Positions 34,717 through 43,692 are shown, counted from the first letter of the stretch. The stretch: 64,000 nucleotides of DNA from Bacteroides clarus YIT 12056 (GCF_900129655.1 NZ_FQWK01000004.1:1-64000), one strand, 5' to 3'. A program made the numbers and translations. The notes: a model not told the origin generated them from the sequence alone.

Positions 34717-35406
34717 ATGAATACCAATAGTAATAGTTATACTATCATTTATGCTTCGGTAATGGTTGTTATCGTTGCATTCCTGCTGGCATTCGTAAGC
34801 TCTTCTCTGCGTGCCACCCAGAACAAGAACGTAGAGCTGGACACGAAGAAGCAGATTCTTGCCGCCCTCAACATCAAGGATGTGAAGGATGCCGACACAG
34901 AATATAATAAGTACATCAAAGGCGATATGCTGATGAACGAGGACGGTACGCTGACCGAGAACACCGACGCATTTGCCACCGCTTACGAAAAGGAAGCCAA
35001 GGAAAACCACCGCCTGCACGTATTCGTTGCTGAAGTGGACGGAGAGACCAAATATGTATTCCCTGTTTACGGCGCAGGTCTTTGGGGCGCTATCTGGGGC
35101 TATGTCGCCCTGAACAGCGACAAGGACACCGTTTACGGCGTTTACTTCTCTCATGCCAGCGAAACTCCGGGTCTGGGTGCTGAAATCGCGACCGCTCAGT
35201 TTCAGGCAGAGTTCAACGGCAAGAAGACACTGGAGAACGGCGAAATCGCCCTCGGCGTTGTGAAGAACGGAAAAGTAGAGAAACCTGACTATCAGGTGGA
35301 CGGTATCTCAGGCGGTACTATCACCTCCGTAGGTGTGGATGCCATGCTGAAAACCTGTCTGAACAGCTACAAGAACTTTTTAACTAATAATAATGAGGAG
35401 AAATAA
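34717..35406 (+). CDS. nqrC: Na+-translocating NADH:quinone reductase subunit C
   Basis: A 229-residue subunit with one N-terminal transmembrane helix (about 8-28) and a periplasmic FMN-binding domain. The covalent-FMN motif S-G-x-T-x-T is present as [12 protein letters not shown] near residue 200, with Thr as the flavin-linked residue. The start was set at [12 protein letters not shown], just after the nqrB stop. Four bases separate its stop from the chosen nqrD start. Confidence 0.95.
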   Translation: MNTNSNSYTIIYASVMVVIVAFLLAFVSSSLRATQNKNVELDTKKQILAALNIKDVKDADTEYNKYIKGDMLMNEDGTLTENTDAFATAYEKEAKENHRLHVFVAEVDGETKYVFPVYGAGLWGAIWGYVALNSDKDTVYGVYFSHASETPGLGAEIATAQFQAEFNGKKTLENGEIALGVVKNGKVEKPDYQVDGISGGTITSVGVDAMLKTCLNSYKNFLTNNNEEK

Positions 35407-35410
35407 GAAT

Positions 35411-36046
35411 ATGGGAGCATTGTTTTCAAAAAAGAATAAAGAAGTATTCTCTACTCCGCTCGGACTGAACAACCCCGTTACCGTACAGGTGCTGGGTATC
35501 TGCTCTGCCTTGGCCGTTACCGCCAAGCTGGAACCGGCTATCGTGATGGGACTTTCCGTAACGGTGATTACGGCATTCTCCAACGTAGTGATTTCATTGC
35601 TGCGCAAGACTATTCCCAACCGCATCCGTATCATCGTTCAGTTGGTAGTAGTTGCGGCGTTGGTAACTATTGTAAGTGAGATTCTGAAGGCTTTTGCCTA
35701 CGATGTAAGCGTACAGCTTTCCGTATACGTAGGTCTGATTATCACAAACTGTATCCTCATGGGACGTTTGGAAGCGTTTGCCATGCAGAACGGTCCGTGG
35801 GAATCCTTCCTCGACGGTGTGGGCAACGGTTTGGGATATGCCAAGATTCTGGTAATCGTGGCTTTCTTCCGCGAGTTGCTGGGTTCGGGTACGTTGCTCG
35901 GGTTCAACATCCTTAACTACGAGCCTTTGCAGAAGATAGGTTATGTGAACAACGGCTTGATGCTGATGCCGCCTATGGCGCTGATTCTCTGCGCCTGCAT
36001 CATCTGGTATCAACGTGCACGTCATAAAGAATTGCAGGAAAAGTAA
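35411..36046 (+). CDS. nqrD: Na+-translocating NADH:quinone reductase subunit D
   Basis: A 211-residue integral membrane protein with six predicted helices. Together with its homologue NqrE it forms the inverted-repeat pair that in the Nqr structure holds an iron centre and lines the ion path. The start was set at [11 protein letters not shown] because a good AGGAG sequence (about 35395-35399, inside the end of nqrC) lies at a fitting distance; an upstream ATG at 35393 would overlap nqrC. Confidence 0.93.
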   Translation: MGALFSKKNKEVFSTPLGLNNPVTVQVLGICSALAVTAKLEPAIVMGLSVTVITAFSNVVISLLRKTIPNRIRIIVQLVVVAALVTIVSEILKAFAYDVSVQLSVYVGLIITNCILMGRLEAFAMQNGPWESFLDGVGNGLGYAKILVIVAFFRELLGSGTLLGFNILNYEPLQKIGYVNNGLMLMPPMALILCACIIWYQRARHKELQEK

Positions 36047-36049
36047 TAT

Positions 36050-36141
36050 AAATGAAGAATGATGAATGAAGAGTGAAGAACGGGGCGGTGTTGTGGCGCT
36101 GTTATGTAGATTCTTGATTCTTAATTCTTAGTTCTTAATTA
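36050..36141. repeat. Diverged repeat element between nqrD and nqrE
   Basis: AATGAAGAATGATGAATGAAG oligomers (from 36051) face TTCTTGATTCTTAATTCTTAG oligomers (to 36141). The arms are only partly complementary. It is probably a decayed member of the oligomer-arm family. Confidence 0.6.
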
Positions 36142-36149
36142 AAGGAATT

Positions 36150-36776
36150 ATGGAACATTTATTAAGTTTATTCGTCCGCTCCATTTTTGTGGACAATATG
36201 ATATTTGCGTTCTTCCTCGGTATGTGCTCTTATCTGGCCGTATCAAAGAATGTAAAGACTGCCGTAGGACTGGGTATCGCCGTAACCTTCGTGTTGGTGG
36301 TGACGCTTCCGGTCAACTATTTGTTGCAAACTAAGGTGCTGGCTGCCAATGCAATCGTTGAAGGCGTTGACCTCAGCTTCCTGAGTTTTATTCTTTTCAT
36401 TGCCGTTATCGCCGGTATCGTTCAGTTGGTGGAAATGGTCGTGGAGCGTTTCAGCCCCTCGCTGTATGCTTCACTGGGTATCTTCCTGCCGCTGATTGCC
36501 GTAAACTGCGCCATTATGGGTGCGTCGCTCTTCATGCAGCAACGTATCAACGTGGGTGAGAGCGATCCGAAATACATCGGTGACGTTTGGGATTCCATCT
36601 CTTACGCATTGGGTTCGGGTATCGGCTGGTTGCTGGCTATTGTCGGTCTGGCCGCCATCCGCGAGAAAATGGCCTACTCTGACGTGCCTGCTCCGCTGAA
36701 AGGCTTAGGCATCACTTTCATCACAGTAGGTTTGATGGCAATGGCATTCATGTGTTTCTCTGGTTTGAACATCTAA
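36150..36776 (+). CDS. nqrE: Na+-translocating NADH:quinone reductase subunit E
   Basis: A 208-residue six-helix membrane protein, homologous to NqrD and RnfA. It opens [33 protein letters not shown] lies in the second half. It works with NqrD in ion translocation. The preceding 103-bp gap holds a decayed repeat element, and nqrF follows within 18 bp. Confidence 0.95.
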   Translation: MEHLLSLFVRSIFVDNMIFAFFLGMCSYLAVSKNVKTAVGLGIAVTFVLVVTLPVNYLLQTKVLAANAIVEGVDLSFLSFILFIAVIAGIVQLVEMVVERFSPSLYASLGIFLPLIAVNCAIMGASLFMQQRINVGESDPKYIGDVWDSISYALGSGIGWLLAIVGLAAIREKMAYSDVPAPLKGLGITFITVGLMAMAFMCFSGLNI

Positions 36777-36793
36777 AAGAAAGGAATAAGACA

Positions 36794-38068
36794 ATGGATA
36801 TGAATTTAATATTAGCGAGCATTGGAGTATTCCTTGTGGTTATTCTGTTGCTTGTGGTTATTCTGTTGGTAGCCAAGCAATTCTTGCTGCCGTCAGGTAA
36901 TGTAAAACTGACTATCAACGGCGACAAGGAGCTGGAAGTGGCTTCCGGTTCGACGTTGCTGAATACGCTGTCTGTAAACGGCGTGTTCCTTTCCTCTGCT
37001 TGCGGTGGTAAGGGTTCATGCGGACAGTGCAAATGCCAGGTTGTAGAAGGCGGCGGTGAGATTCTGCCTTCCGAAATACCTCACTTCAGCCGTAAGCAAG
37101 TCCAGGACCATTGGCGTCTGGGTTGTCAGGTAAAGGTGAAAGGCGACATGGGAATTAAAATCGACGAGTCCGTACTCGGCGTAAAAGAGTGGGAGTGCGA
37201 GGTTATCTCCAACAAGAACGTGGCTACGTTCATCAAGGAGTTTATCGTTGCGTTGCCTAAGGGCGAACACATGGACTTCATCCCCGGTTCTTATGCGCAG
37301 ATTAAGATTCCTAAATTCTCTATGGATTATGACAAGGACATCGACAAGTCTCTTATCGGTGAAGAGTATCTGCCTGCATGGGAGAAATTCGGTCTGCTGG
37401 GCTTGAAGTGCCGTAACGACGAAGAGACCATCCGTGCCTACTCCATGGCGAACTACCCCGCAGAGGGCGACCGCATCATGCTGACGGTACGTATCGCTAC
37501 TCCGCCGTTCAAGCCGAAAGACCAGGGTCCGGGCTTTATGGATGTAATGCCGGGTATCGCTTCATCTTATATCTTCACCTTGAAACCGGGTGACAAGGTA
37601 ATCATGAGCGGTCCTTACGGAGACTTCCACCCGATTTTCGATTCCAAGAAGGAAATGATGTGGATTGGCGGTGGTGCCGGTATGGCTCCGTTGCGTGCGC
37701 AGATTATGCACCTCACGAAGACATTGCATACCACGGACCGCGTGATGAACTATTTCTACGGTGCACGTGCGCTGAACGAGGTGTTCTACCTGGAAGACTT
37801 CCTGCAGATAGAAAAGGATTTCCCCAACTTCAAGTTCCACCTTGCGCTGGACCGTCCGGATCCGGCAGCCGATGCGGCGGGCGTGAAGTATACTCCGGGC
37901 TTCGTTCACAACGTAATCTACGAGACTTACTTGAAAGACCACGAAGCTCCCGAAGATATCGAATACTACATGTGCGGTCCCGGCCCGATGTCCAAAGCCG
38001 TTGAGAAGATGCTCGACGACCTCGGCGTTCCGGCTCAGAACTTGATGTTCGATAACTTCGGCGGATAA
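36794..38068 (+). CDS. nqrF: Na+-translocating NADH:quinone reductase subunit F
   Basis: A 424-residue electron-entry subunit. One N-terminal helix (about 5-28) anchors it. The [2Fe-2S] ferredoxin domain shows SACGGKGSCGQCKCQV and a later Cys (RLGCQVKV). The FAD-binding motif is RAYSMANYP and the NADH site is WIGGGAGMAP. It oxidises NADH and passes electrons to the [2Fe-2S] centre. The start was chosen at MDMNLILASIGVF, after nqrE; the longer frame would overlap nqrE. An intrinsic terminator (38112-38149) closes the operon. Confidence 0.95.
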   Translation: MDMNLILASIGVFLVVILLLVVILLVAKQFLLPSGNVKLTINGDKELEVASGSTLLNTLSVNGVFLSSACGGKGSCGQCKCQVVEGGGEILPSEIPHFSRKQVQDHWRLGCQVKVKGDMGIKIDESVLGVKEWECEVISNKNVATFIKEFIVALPKGEHMDFIPGSYAQIKIPKFSMDYDKDIDKSLIGEEYLPAWEKFGLLGLKCRNDEETIRAYSMANYPAEGDRIMLTVRIATPPFKPKDQGPGFMDVMPGIASSYIFTLKPGDKVIMSGPYGDFHPIFDSKKEMMWIGGGAGMAPLRAQIMHLTKTLHTTDRVMNYFYGARALNEVFYLEDFLQIEKDFPNFKFHLALDRPDPAADAAGVKYTPGFVHNVIYETYLKDHEAPEDIEYYMCGPGPMSKAVEKMLDDLGVPAQNLMFDNFGG

Positions 38069-38111
38069 GACGATGCGTTGTTAAGACACATACAGGTAAA
38101 ATAGTGAAGAA

Positions 38112-38149
38112 ACTCCGGCAGGGCTGTGGCTCTTGCCGGAGTTTTTTTA
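38112..38149 (+). terminator. Terminator of the nqr operon
   Basis: ACTCCGGCA...TGCCGGAGT stem followed by seven T residues. Confidence 0.9.
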
Positions 38150-38183
38150 TAACCAAGTAGCGGGGCACTTCGGAAGAAATGAC

Positions 38184-38191
38184 TATCTTTG
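38184..38191 (+). promoter_or_regulatory. Promoter -7 box for the AAA/PDDEXK gene
   Basis: TATCTTTG, 30 bp before the ATG at 38222. Confidence 0.6.
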
Positions 38192-38221
38192 CTTTATCGT
38201 AATCTAAAAACAGTGGACGGT

Positions 38222-39775
38222 ATGAGCAATAAAATATATCCTATCGGAATACAGAACTTCGAGAAAATCCGCAAGGACGGATATTTCTACATCGATAAAA
38301 CCGCCTGGGTTTATCAGTTGGCTAAGACAGGCAGCTACTATTTCCTCAGCCGTCCGCGTCGCTTCGGTAAAAGTCTTCTGATTTCCACCTTAGAGGCCTA
38401 CTTTCAGGGGAAAAAGGAATTGTTCAAAGGATTGGCCATCGAGAAACTGGAGAAAGACTGGATACAGTATCCGATATTTCATTTGGATTTAAATATTGGT
38501 AAATATGATACTCCTGATAGCTTGGACAAAATATTGAACGACCATTTGGAACAATGGGAATCACAATATGGTACTCGTCCGTCCGAAGTAACTTTTTCTT
38601 TGCGTTTTGCCGGAATCATTAAGCGTGCTTGCCAACAGACAGGTCAGCGTGCAGTCATTCTTGTGGACGAATACGACAAACCGATGCTCCAGGCCATCGG
38701 CAACGAGGAACTGCAAAAGGAATACCGAGATACGCTGAAACCTTTCTACGGCGTACTGAAAACCATGGACGGCTGTATCAAATTGGCTTTCCTTACCGGG
38801 GTCACCAAGTTTGGCAAGGTCAGCGTATTCAGTGACTTGAATAATCTGGATGATATTTCCATGCAGGAAATGTATGTCGGACTTTGCGGAGTGACCGAGC
38901 AGGAAATCCACGACAATCTTGAAGAAGAACTTCACGAATTGGCGGATGCGCAGAAAATGACCTACGAGGAAGCCTGCGCCGAGTTGAAGCGGAGATATGA
39001 CGGTTATCATTTTGTAGAGAACACTGAAGGGGTCTATAATCCTTTCAGCCTGCTGAATACTTTTAAATATAAAAAGTTCGGCAGTTACTGGTTCGAGACG
39101 GGTACGCCTACTTACTTGATAGAACTGCTGAAACGCTATCACTATGACTTGGAACACATGGCGCACGCCGAAACGTATGCCGATGTACTGAACAGTATCT
39201 ATGGGGATGAAGAGCCGTTGCCTGTAATTTTCCAGAGTGGTTATCTCACGATAAAAGGGTATGATGAAGAGTTTGGCATTTACCGTCTCGGTTTTCCGAA
39301 TCGTGAGGTGGAAGAGGGATTTATCAAGTTCCTTATTCCTTATTATACACGCTTCAATAAGATTGAAGCGCCGTTTGAGATACAAAGATTTGTGCAGGAG
39401 ATACGTGCGGGTGAGCCCGACGCTTTCTTCCGCCGCCTGCAAAGTTTCTTTGCAGATACGCCTTACGAGCTGGTGAAGGATTTGGAGCTGCATTATCAGA
39501 ATGTGCTTTTCATCGTCTTTAAGCTGGTAGGTTTTTATGTGAAAGCGGAATATCACACTTCGCAGGGCAGGATAGATTTGGTGCTGCAAACCGACAAGTA
39601 TATTTATGTAATGGAATTCAAACTGAATGGCACGGCGGAAGAGGCTTTGCGGCAAATCAATGATAAAGGGTATGCGTTGCCTTTTGCTGCGGATAGTCGT
39701 AAAGTGTTTAAGATAGGGGTGAACTTCAGTAATGTTACGCGTAATATTGAACGCTGGGTGGTAGAGGAACTTTAG
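38222..39775 (+). CDS. AAA-ATPase-like / PD-(D/E)XK nuclease-like protein
   Basis: A 517-residue protein of the AAA-ATPase_like plus PDDEXK_9 (DUF1703) type. The start is MSNKIYPIGIQNFEKIRKDG. A P-loop-like SRPRRFGKSLLISTL lies at about 37-51, Walker B-like ILVDEYDKP near 143-151, and LTGVTKFGKVSVFSDLNNL follows. The C-terminal nuclease-like core includes GRIDLVLQTDKYIYVMEFKL (D...E-x-K, about 453-472). The family is abundant in Bacteroides, and members are often multicopy and of unknown function; a role in mobile-element or phage conflict is suspected. It has its own promoter, and a 22-bp-period tract follows its stop codon. Confidence 0.85.
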   Translation: MSNKIYPIGIQNFEKIRKDGYFYIDKTAWVYQLAKTGSYYFLSRPRRFGKSLLISTLEAYFQGKKELFKGLAIEKLEKDWIQYPIFHLDLNIGKYDTPDSLDKILNDHLEQWESQYGTRPSEVTFSLRFAGIIKRACQQTGQRAVILVDEYDKPMLQAIGNEELQKEYRDTLKPFYGVLKTMDGCIKLAFLTGVTKFGKVSVFSDLNNLDDISMQEMYVGLCGVTEQEIHDNLEEELHELADAQKMTYEEACAELKRRYDGYHFVENTEGVYNPFSLLNTFKYKKFGSYWFETGTPTYLIELLKRYHYDLEHMAHAETYADVLNSIYGDEEPLPVIFQSGYLTIKGYDEEFGIYRLGFPNREVEEGFIKFLIPYYTRFNKIEAPFEIQRFVQEIRAGEPDAFFRRLQSFFADTPYELVKDLELHYQNVLFIVFKLVGFYVKAEYHTSQGRIDLVLQTDKYIYVMEFKLNGTAEEALRQINDKGYALPFAADSRKVFKIGVNFSNVTRNIERWVVEEL

Positions 39776-39784
39776 CGGAAACCA

Positions 39785-39960
39785 TTCCTTCTGATATTTG
39801 ATGTATATCAAATGGAATTATCAAGCGCATCAAACGATATTATCAAGCATATCAAACGGAATTATCATCTTGACAAAAACATACTGTCTGTTTAAGGTAA
39901 ACGCATTATCTGTTTGGGTGTAACAGATAATGCGTTTACCTTAAACAGATGGTGCGTTTT
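39785..39960. repeat. 22-bp-period tract, site C
   Basis: Eight consecutive 22-bp segments start at 39785 and every 22 bp after. Those at 39807, 39829 and 39851 are clearly alike (ATCAAATGGAATTATCAAG, ATCAAACGATATTATCAAG, ATCAAACGGAATTATCATC). Later units shift to ...AAACnnATTATCTGTTT... and form the perfect hairpin at 39888-39948. The period equals that of sites A, B and D but the motif is different. Confidence 0.7.
39888..39948. terminator. Perfect 27-bp hairpin, possible bidirectional terminator
   Basis: The arms at 39888-39914 and 39922-39948 are exact reverse complements (outer CTGTTTAAGGTAAACGCATT) with a 7-nt loop. It lies 110 bp after the AAA/PDDEXK gene and inside the 22-bp-period tract. 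It lacks an immediate T-run, so termination is uncertain. Confidence 0.55.
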
Positions 39961-40174
39961 CTACAAGAAAGTATTTGTTTATACTTCCCTCTCACTTTTT
40001 ATTTCTTTTTTTGCTCATGGGAAACAGCAAATGTGCATTTCGCTCGCTATCTCTCATGAACAGGGCAGTGGAAGGTGAAGACAAATGTTATTGAACTAAA
40101 GATAGTAAGAACTAACTCTTGAAGAAAGCAAAATAAAAAGTAGAGAATTCAGTCTCTCGTAACAAAAAACTGTT

Positions 40175-40182
40175 TATCTTTG
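40175..40182 (+). promoter_or_regulatory. Promoter -7 box for the outer-membrane/lipoprotein operon
   Basis: TATCTTTG. Transcription from here would give a leader of about 290 nt before the ATG at 40479, containing the structured region at 40246-40452. The 200 bp before it (39961-40174) show no gene. Confidence 0.6.
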
Positions 40183-40245
40183 CGACAGTCCCGTTGGGTG
40201 CAATGGAACTGTTATTTTTTTTAGAGGCGTTATTGAAATTATCTT

Positions 40246-40452
40246 CTAACATCAAACTTCGCAACTTTGAAATGCACTTGAAGATGATAACAACAACGCT
40301 CACGTCTGTGTTATATACCTACTTTTCCGCCAGAGTATATCGGGTGCAAGTATCTATATACAAAACGACGTGAGTGGCTGTTGTTTATCCAAGTGCAAGG
40401 CAATGCGAAGGCCTGATGTTAGGGTAAACAGATACAGCAACTCACGTTTTTT
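40246..40452 (+). promoter_or_regulatory. Leader RNA with mutually exclusive hairpin and terminator
   Basis: Segment P (40281-40305, AACAACAACGCTCACGT) pairs with segment Q (40368-40390, ACGTGAGTGGCTGTTGTTTA). This pairing extends outwards: CTAACATC...TTCGCA...GCACTTG (40246-40280) pairs with CAAGTGC...TGCGAA...GATGTTAG (40390-40422). Q also pairs with R (40423-40446, GGTAAACAGATACAGCAACT then CACG), and R is followed by T6 (40447-40452), giving a terminator. The two folds exclude each other, which is the layout of an attenuator or riboswitch. No ligand class is recognised. Confidence 0.6.
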
Positions 40453-40478
40453 GTATGTTTAACTTAATAATATGGCAC

Positions 40479-41843
40479 ATGACGAAAAGAAAACGCATCT
40501 CCATTTGTATCCTGATGAAATTACTGGCAGCATCATCGGCACGACTATCTGCCGTATTACCGATAACGCTACTTGTCGTACTTCTATCATTTTCACCTTA
40601 CACTGTAATGCAGGCAGTTGAAAGAGATAGCCTGTACACATTTCAGTTCGTTCCTAAACAAGGAATGCTTTACATTTCTTACAAGAAAAACAGTGTGGAA
40701 CTGGAAAGGTTGTTACTTCTGATACGACAGCATCGAAAAGATATTCTTACCGGGAATATCCCTGTATTTATCAGTGGCTTCTGTCAATCTGCACCTATCG
40801 ATAAAAAGAACCGGAATCTTGTACGTGAACGCAGTAATCGGGTAAAAGCGGAAATGATACTGCGTAGCGGACTGCGTGAAGATTGTTTCCGTACTACAAA
40901 TTCTACGAGTGCAAGTGAAGAAGCAAGTGATGTAGTGTTTGTACGCATTACGTTGCCGGAAGATAAAACTACTTCTGATACACAGATGATAGGAGAAGAG
41001 ATTCTTCGTTCTGCTCTGAAGGACAATACGGCAGGGAATAAAGACTGTAATCCTAAAGAAGAGCTTTATACTTCCGAAGTAACCCTTTACGAAACCAATC
41101 CTTCCTCTGCCGACTGTCATTCGGAGCGAAGCGAAGAATCTCCTCTTTCCGCATCCGCAAATGTATCCGATTCAAGAGTACCCTCTTCTTTTCGAGGTTG
41201 GACTCTCGGCCTAAACGTCGGTATCCCTTTCTTTTGGGGTGATATGCTTTCCATGTCTGCCGATAAAACCTACATAGGTATATCCGCAGGCCTGCAAATC
41301 GATTACCGTTTCTCCGATTTTCTTGGAGCCAACCTTTCAGCCGACTATGCACAAGGCAAGACAGGTGCGCGGAGTTATGCGCGGGACTATCAACTGTCTC
41401 CTTCCGGTATGACGATTTACTCTGACGGAACCGCTGTTTCCCAACCTTACAAAGAACTTTATTCTAAAATATCCGTAGTGAATGTAGGTTTAGGCTTGGA
41501 TATATATTTCAATCGTTTCCTTGGTACTCATGCCCTGTACAACCGCTTCCAAACAGTGCTGACTCCTACCGTTTATGGGCAATTCTTCAAAGCCGATATA
41601 TATGATAAGGTGAACGACACCCGATTCTCCGATGGAACTACCCGGCCGAGAACGTTGTCTATCGGTTTGGGCGGAGCCGTGATTTTCCGCTATCGTATCG
41701 CTTCCGCTTGGGGCTTGCAACTAAAGAACAACTTGCTGTGGATGACCGATAATAAATTCGATGGCATCACTACACCTTACGGACATACACGCCATAACAT
41801 ACTGTGGTTACTCCAATTCGGCGTACTTTGGACTTTGAAATGA
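40479..41843 (+). CDS. Outer-membrane protein with OmpA-like N-terminal part and C-terminal barrel
   Basis: A 454-residue protein. The first 50 residues hold a basic head and a hydrophobic signal (LPITLLVVLLSFSPYTVMQA). Residues about 60-140 resemble an OmpA-type peptidoglycan-binding fold (VFISGFCQSAPIDKKNRNLV, then RSNRVKAEMIL). Residues about 225-454 are beta-barrel-like (WTLGLNVGIPFFWG to LLQFGVLWTLK), close to DUF3575-type proteins. The linker (about 212-226) reads DCHSERSEESPLSAS, a translation of an inserted repeat. The start at MTKRKRISIC was chosen over 40455 for its signal-peptide form. A lipoprotein gene follows 61 bp downstream. Confidence 0.7.
   Translation: MTKRKRISICILMKLLAASSARLSAVLPITLLVVLLSFSPYTVMQAVERDSLYTFQFVPKQGMLYISYKKNSVELERLLLLIRQHRKDILTGNIPVFISGFCQSAPIDKKNRNLVRERSNRVKAEMILRSGLREDCFRTTNSTSASEEASDVVFVRITLPEDKTTSDTQMIGEEILRSALKDNTAGNKDCNPKEELYTSEVTLYETNPSSADCHSERSEESPLSASANVSDSRVPSSFRGWTLGLNVGIPFFWGDMLSMSADKTYIGISAGLQIDYRFSDFLGANLSADYAQGKTGARSYARDYQLSPSGMTIYSDGTAVSQPYKELYSKISVVNVGLGLDIYFNRFLGTHALYNRFQTVLTPTVYGQFFKADIYDKVNDTRFSDGTTRPRTLSIGLGGAVIFRYRIASAWGLQLKNNLLWMTDNKFDGITTPYGHTRHNILWLLQFGVLWTLK
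41113..41152 (+). repeat. In-frame half-copy of the GTCATTCGGA repeat
   Basis: ACTGTCATTCGGAGCGAAGC and the following bases match one arm of the element at 24750-24835. It is read in frame as CHSERSEESP within the linker of the outer-membrane protein. Confidence 0.85.
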
Positions 41844-41904
41844 TGGAAACCATTCATTTGATTCTTCTATTATGAAAACTCATATTAAATTAAAACTTAC
41901 ACTT

Positions 41905-43692
41905 ATGAAGAAGATTTTATTCCTGTTGCTTGCCGCGACATTCGCTTTATGCAGTTGCACCAAGCAAGACCTTGATGAAATACGTGCCGAACAAGCAGGT
42001 CTTGACGCCCGCCTTTCCATCCTGGAAGAGTGGCAAAGGACAATAAACGGACAAATCACGAGCCTGCAAAATATTTTCTCCGCTCTTGAAGGTAATGACT
42101 ACGTGACGGGCGTCGACGAATTGGCCGACGGAACCGGCTACGTGATAAACTTCGTGAAAAGCGGAGCCATAACCATAAAGAACGGCGTCAAAGGCGAGAC
42201 AGGCGCTACCGGAATACCGGGTAATACACCTAATATCGGTGTCAAAGAAGATAGCGGCGTTTATTACTGGACACTTGACGGTGACTATATAAAAGATGGC
42301 AACGGTAATCCTCTGCGTGTCACAGGTGAACAAGGAAAACCGGGAGATGCGGGAGCAAAAGGCGATGATGCCGTTGCTCCGCAAGTTCGGATTAGTACGG
42401 ATAATAATGAATGGGAAATTTCCACCGACAACGGCGATAACTGGACATCCACGGGGGTAAAGGCTGCGGGTAAAGACGGTATGAACGGTACTAATGGCAC
42501 TTCCTGCTCTATCAAGGTTGATGATAGCGGCGACCCGATCATTGTTACCATAACCAATACCGATGCCGAGGGAAAAGATACCGATACGGAAATCGTACTT
42601 CCCCTTTACAGAGTTTTTTACATCGGAGATGATGCGAAAGCAGTACGGAATGATGCACTGGTTATTACCCGTAACGTAACGGATATTCCTCTTGTTCTTC
42701 CCGATGCTTTCTCGAGGAACGATTATACCGCTATTATGGCTCAAATCATTGGTAAGGATGCGAATACGGATATTCAGACTCGTGTTGCTGCAGGTTCTTG
42801 GCAAGTCACTGTAACAAAGCCGACCTTCAATGTTGACGGAAGTTACAAAAAGGACGCTAAAGTAACCGTAACCATGCCCGTAGGTATAGGAGAGAACGAG
42901 AGTGCTCTTATAGAAGTGACTCTCGTAGGCAAAGACGGTAGTAAGACTGTTTCCACTCGTGCCTTGACTGTTCCCAAATCGGGTGATTACTATTACAGCG
43001 ACGGTTCTGTTTCAAGTCAAATCATCAGCGATAATCCCGATAAAACCCCTGTCGGAATCGTCTTTTATGTAGGTGATGTCGTGGCAAAAGACAGCCATTT
43101 GAAGGAAATATTAGGTGGCGGTAACGCTGATAATTATAAGTCGGATGATATCCACGGTTTGGTGGTTGCCTTGAAAGATGCGGGCAGCTTCACTTATTGG
43201 CAACGCAACTATACTCCGACCGCTATAGGTACTACCGGCGGGAGTGACATATGCGGTTATAGCAATACATTGAAAATGAAAGAGTGGAATGAAGACGGTA
43301 GTCATAGCGGTAATCTTATAGAAGCCTATAGGCAATTGGCCGGGTATGCCGCCATCAATTCAGTTCCCGCCGGTAGCAGCGGTTGGTATTTTCCTTCCAT
43401 TCGTGAACTTTCTACCCTTTGTTCGGGGTGGCAAAATGTTTGGGTGGATTCCGGTACGTATAGCGGTACAGACACATCCGGCAGTAATATCGATATTATC
43501 AATGAAAAACTATCCGCCTTGTCTGCATCGGGTGTAGATGCCGCAAAAATTACAGGTACAGTCTACTGGTCTTCCTCGGTATATCAGTATAATGAGAAAA
43601 TTGCCCTTACGGTCTATATGATTAGCGGTAATGTGAACATGGACCGTAAAGATCTTGTTTCCCATCCGATACGTGCCGTTCTGGCTTTTTAG
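41905..43692 (+). CDS. Surface lipoprotein: coiled coil, collagen-like segment, lectin-like C-terminus
   Basis: A 595-residue lipoprotein (lipobox ALCSC, Cys near 18; an ATG 11 codons earlier at 41872 is also possible). A coiled coil follows (about 20-60, LDARLSILEEWQRTINGQIT) as in DUF4988/PL29-N-type proteins. Gly-rich collagen-like runs come next (GETGATGIPG; GEQGKPGDAGAKG), then repeated beta-sandwich segments. The last 150 residues resemble a DUF1566/Fib_succ_major lectin-type fold (GWYFPSIRELSTLCSG, TVYWSSSVYQ, IRAVLAF), the fold used by target proteins of diversity-generating retroelements. The likely role is surface adhesion or binding. It shares the leader-controlled operon with the outer-membrane protein. 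Confidence 0.75.
   Translation: MKKILFLLLAATFALCSCTKQDLDEIRAEQAGLDARLSILEEWQRTINGQITSLQNIFSALEGNDYVTGVDELADGTGYVINFVKSGAITIKNGVKGETGATGIPGNTPNIGVKEDSGVYYWTLDGDYIKDGNGNPLRVTGEQGKPGDAGAKGDDAVAPQVRISTDNNEWEISTDNGDNWTSTGVKAAGKDGMNGTNGTSCSIKVDDSGDPIIVTITNTDAEGKDTDTEIVLPLYRVFYIGDDAKAVRNDALVITRNVTDIPLVLPDAFSRNDYTAIMAQIIGKDANTDIQTRVAAGSWQVTVTKPTFNVDGSYKKDAKVTVTMPVGIGENESALIEVTLVGKDGSKTVSTRALTVPKSGDYYYSDGSVSSQIISDNPDKTPVGIVFYVGDVVAKDSHLKEILGGGNADNYKSDDIHGLVVALKDAGSFTYWQRNYTPTAIGTTGGSDICGYSNTLKMKEWNEDGSHSGNLIEAYRQLAGYAAINSVPAGSSGWYFPSIRELSTLCSGWQNVWVDSGTYSGTDTSGSNIDIINEKLSALSASGVDAAKITGTVYWSSSVYQYNEKIALTVYMISGNVNMDRKDLVSHPIRAVLAF

Noticed and set aside
40246..40452. Retron msr-msd or group II intron RNA
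   Set aside because: No reverse transcriptase is present and the structure ends in a terminator-like stem directly before a gene; a leader attenuator is the simpler reading.
43560..43692. Active variable repeat of a diversity-generating retroelement
   Set aside because: No reverse transcriptase or second near-copy of this stretch is present in the window, so diversification cannot be claimed.
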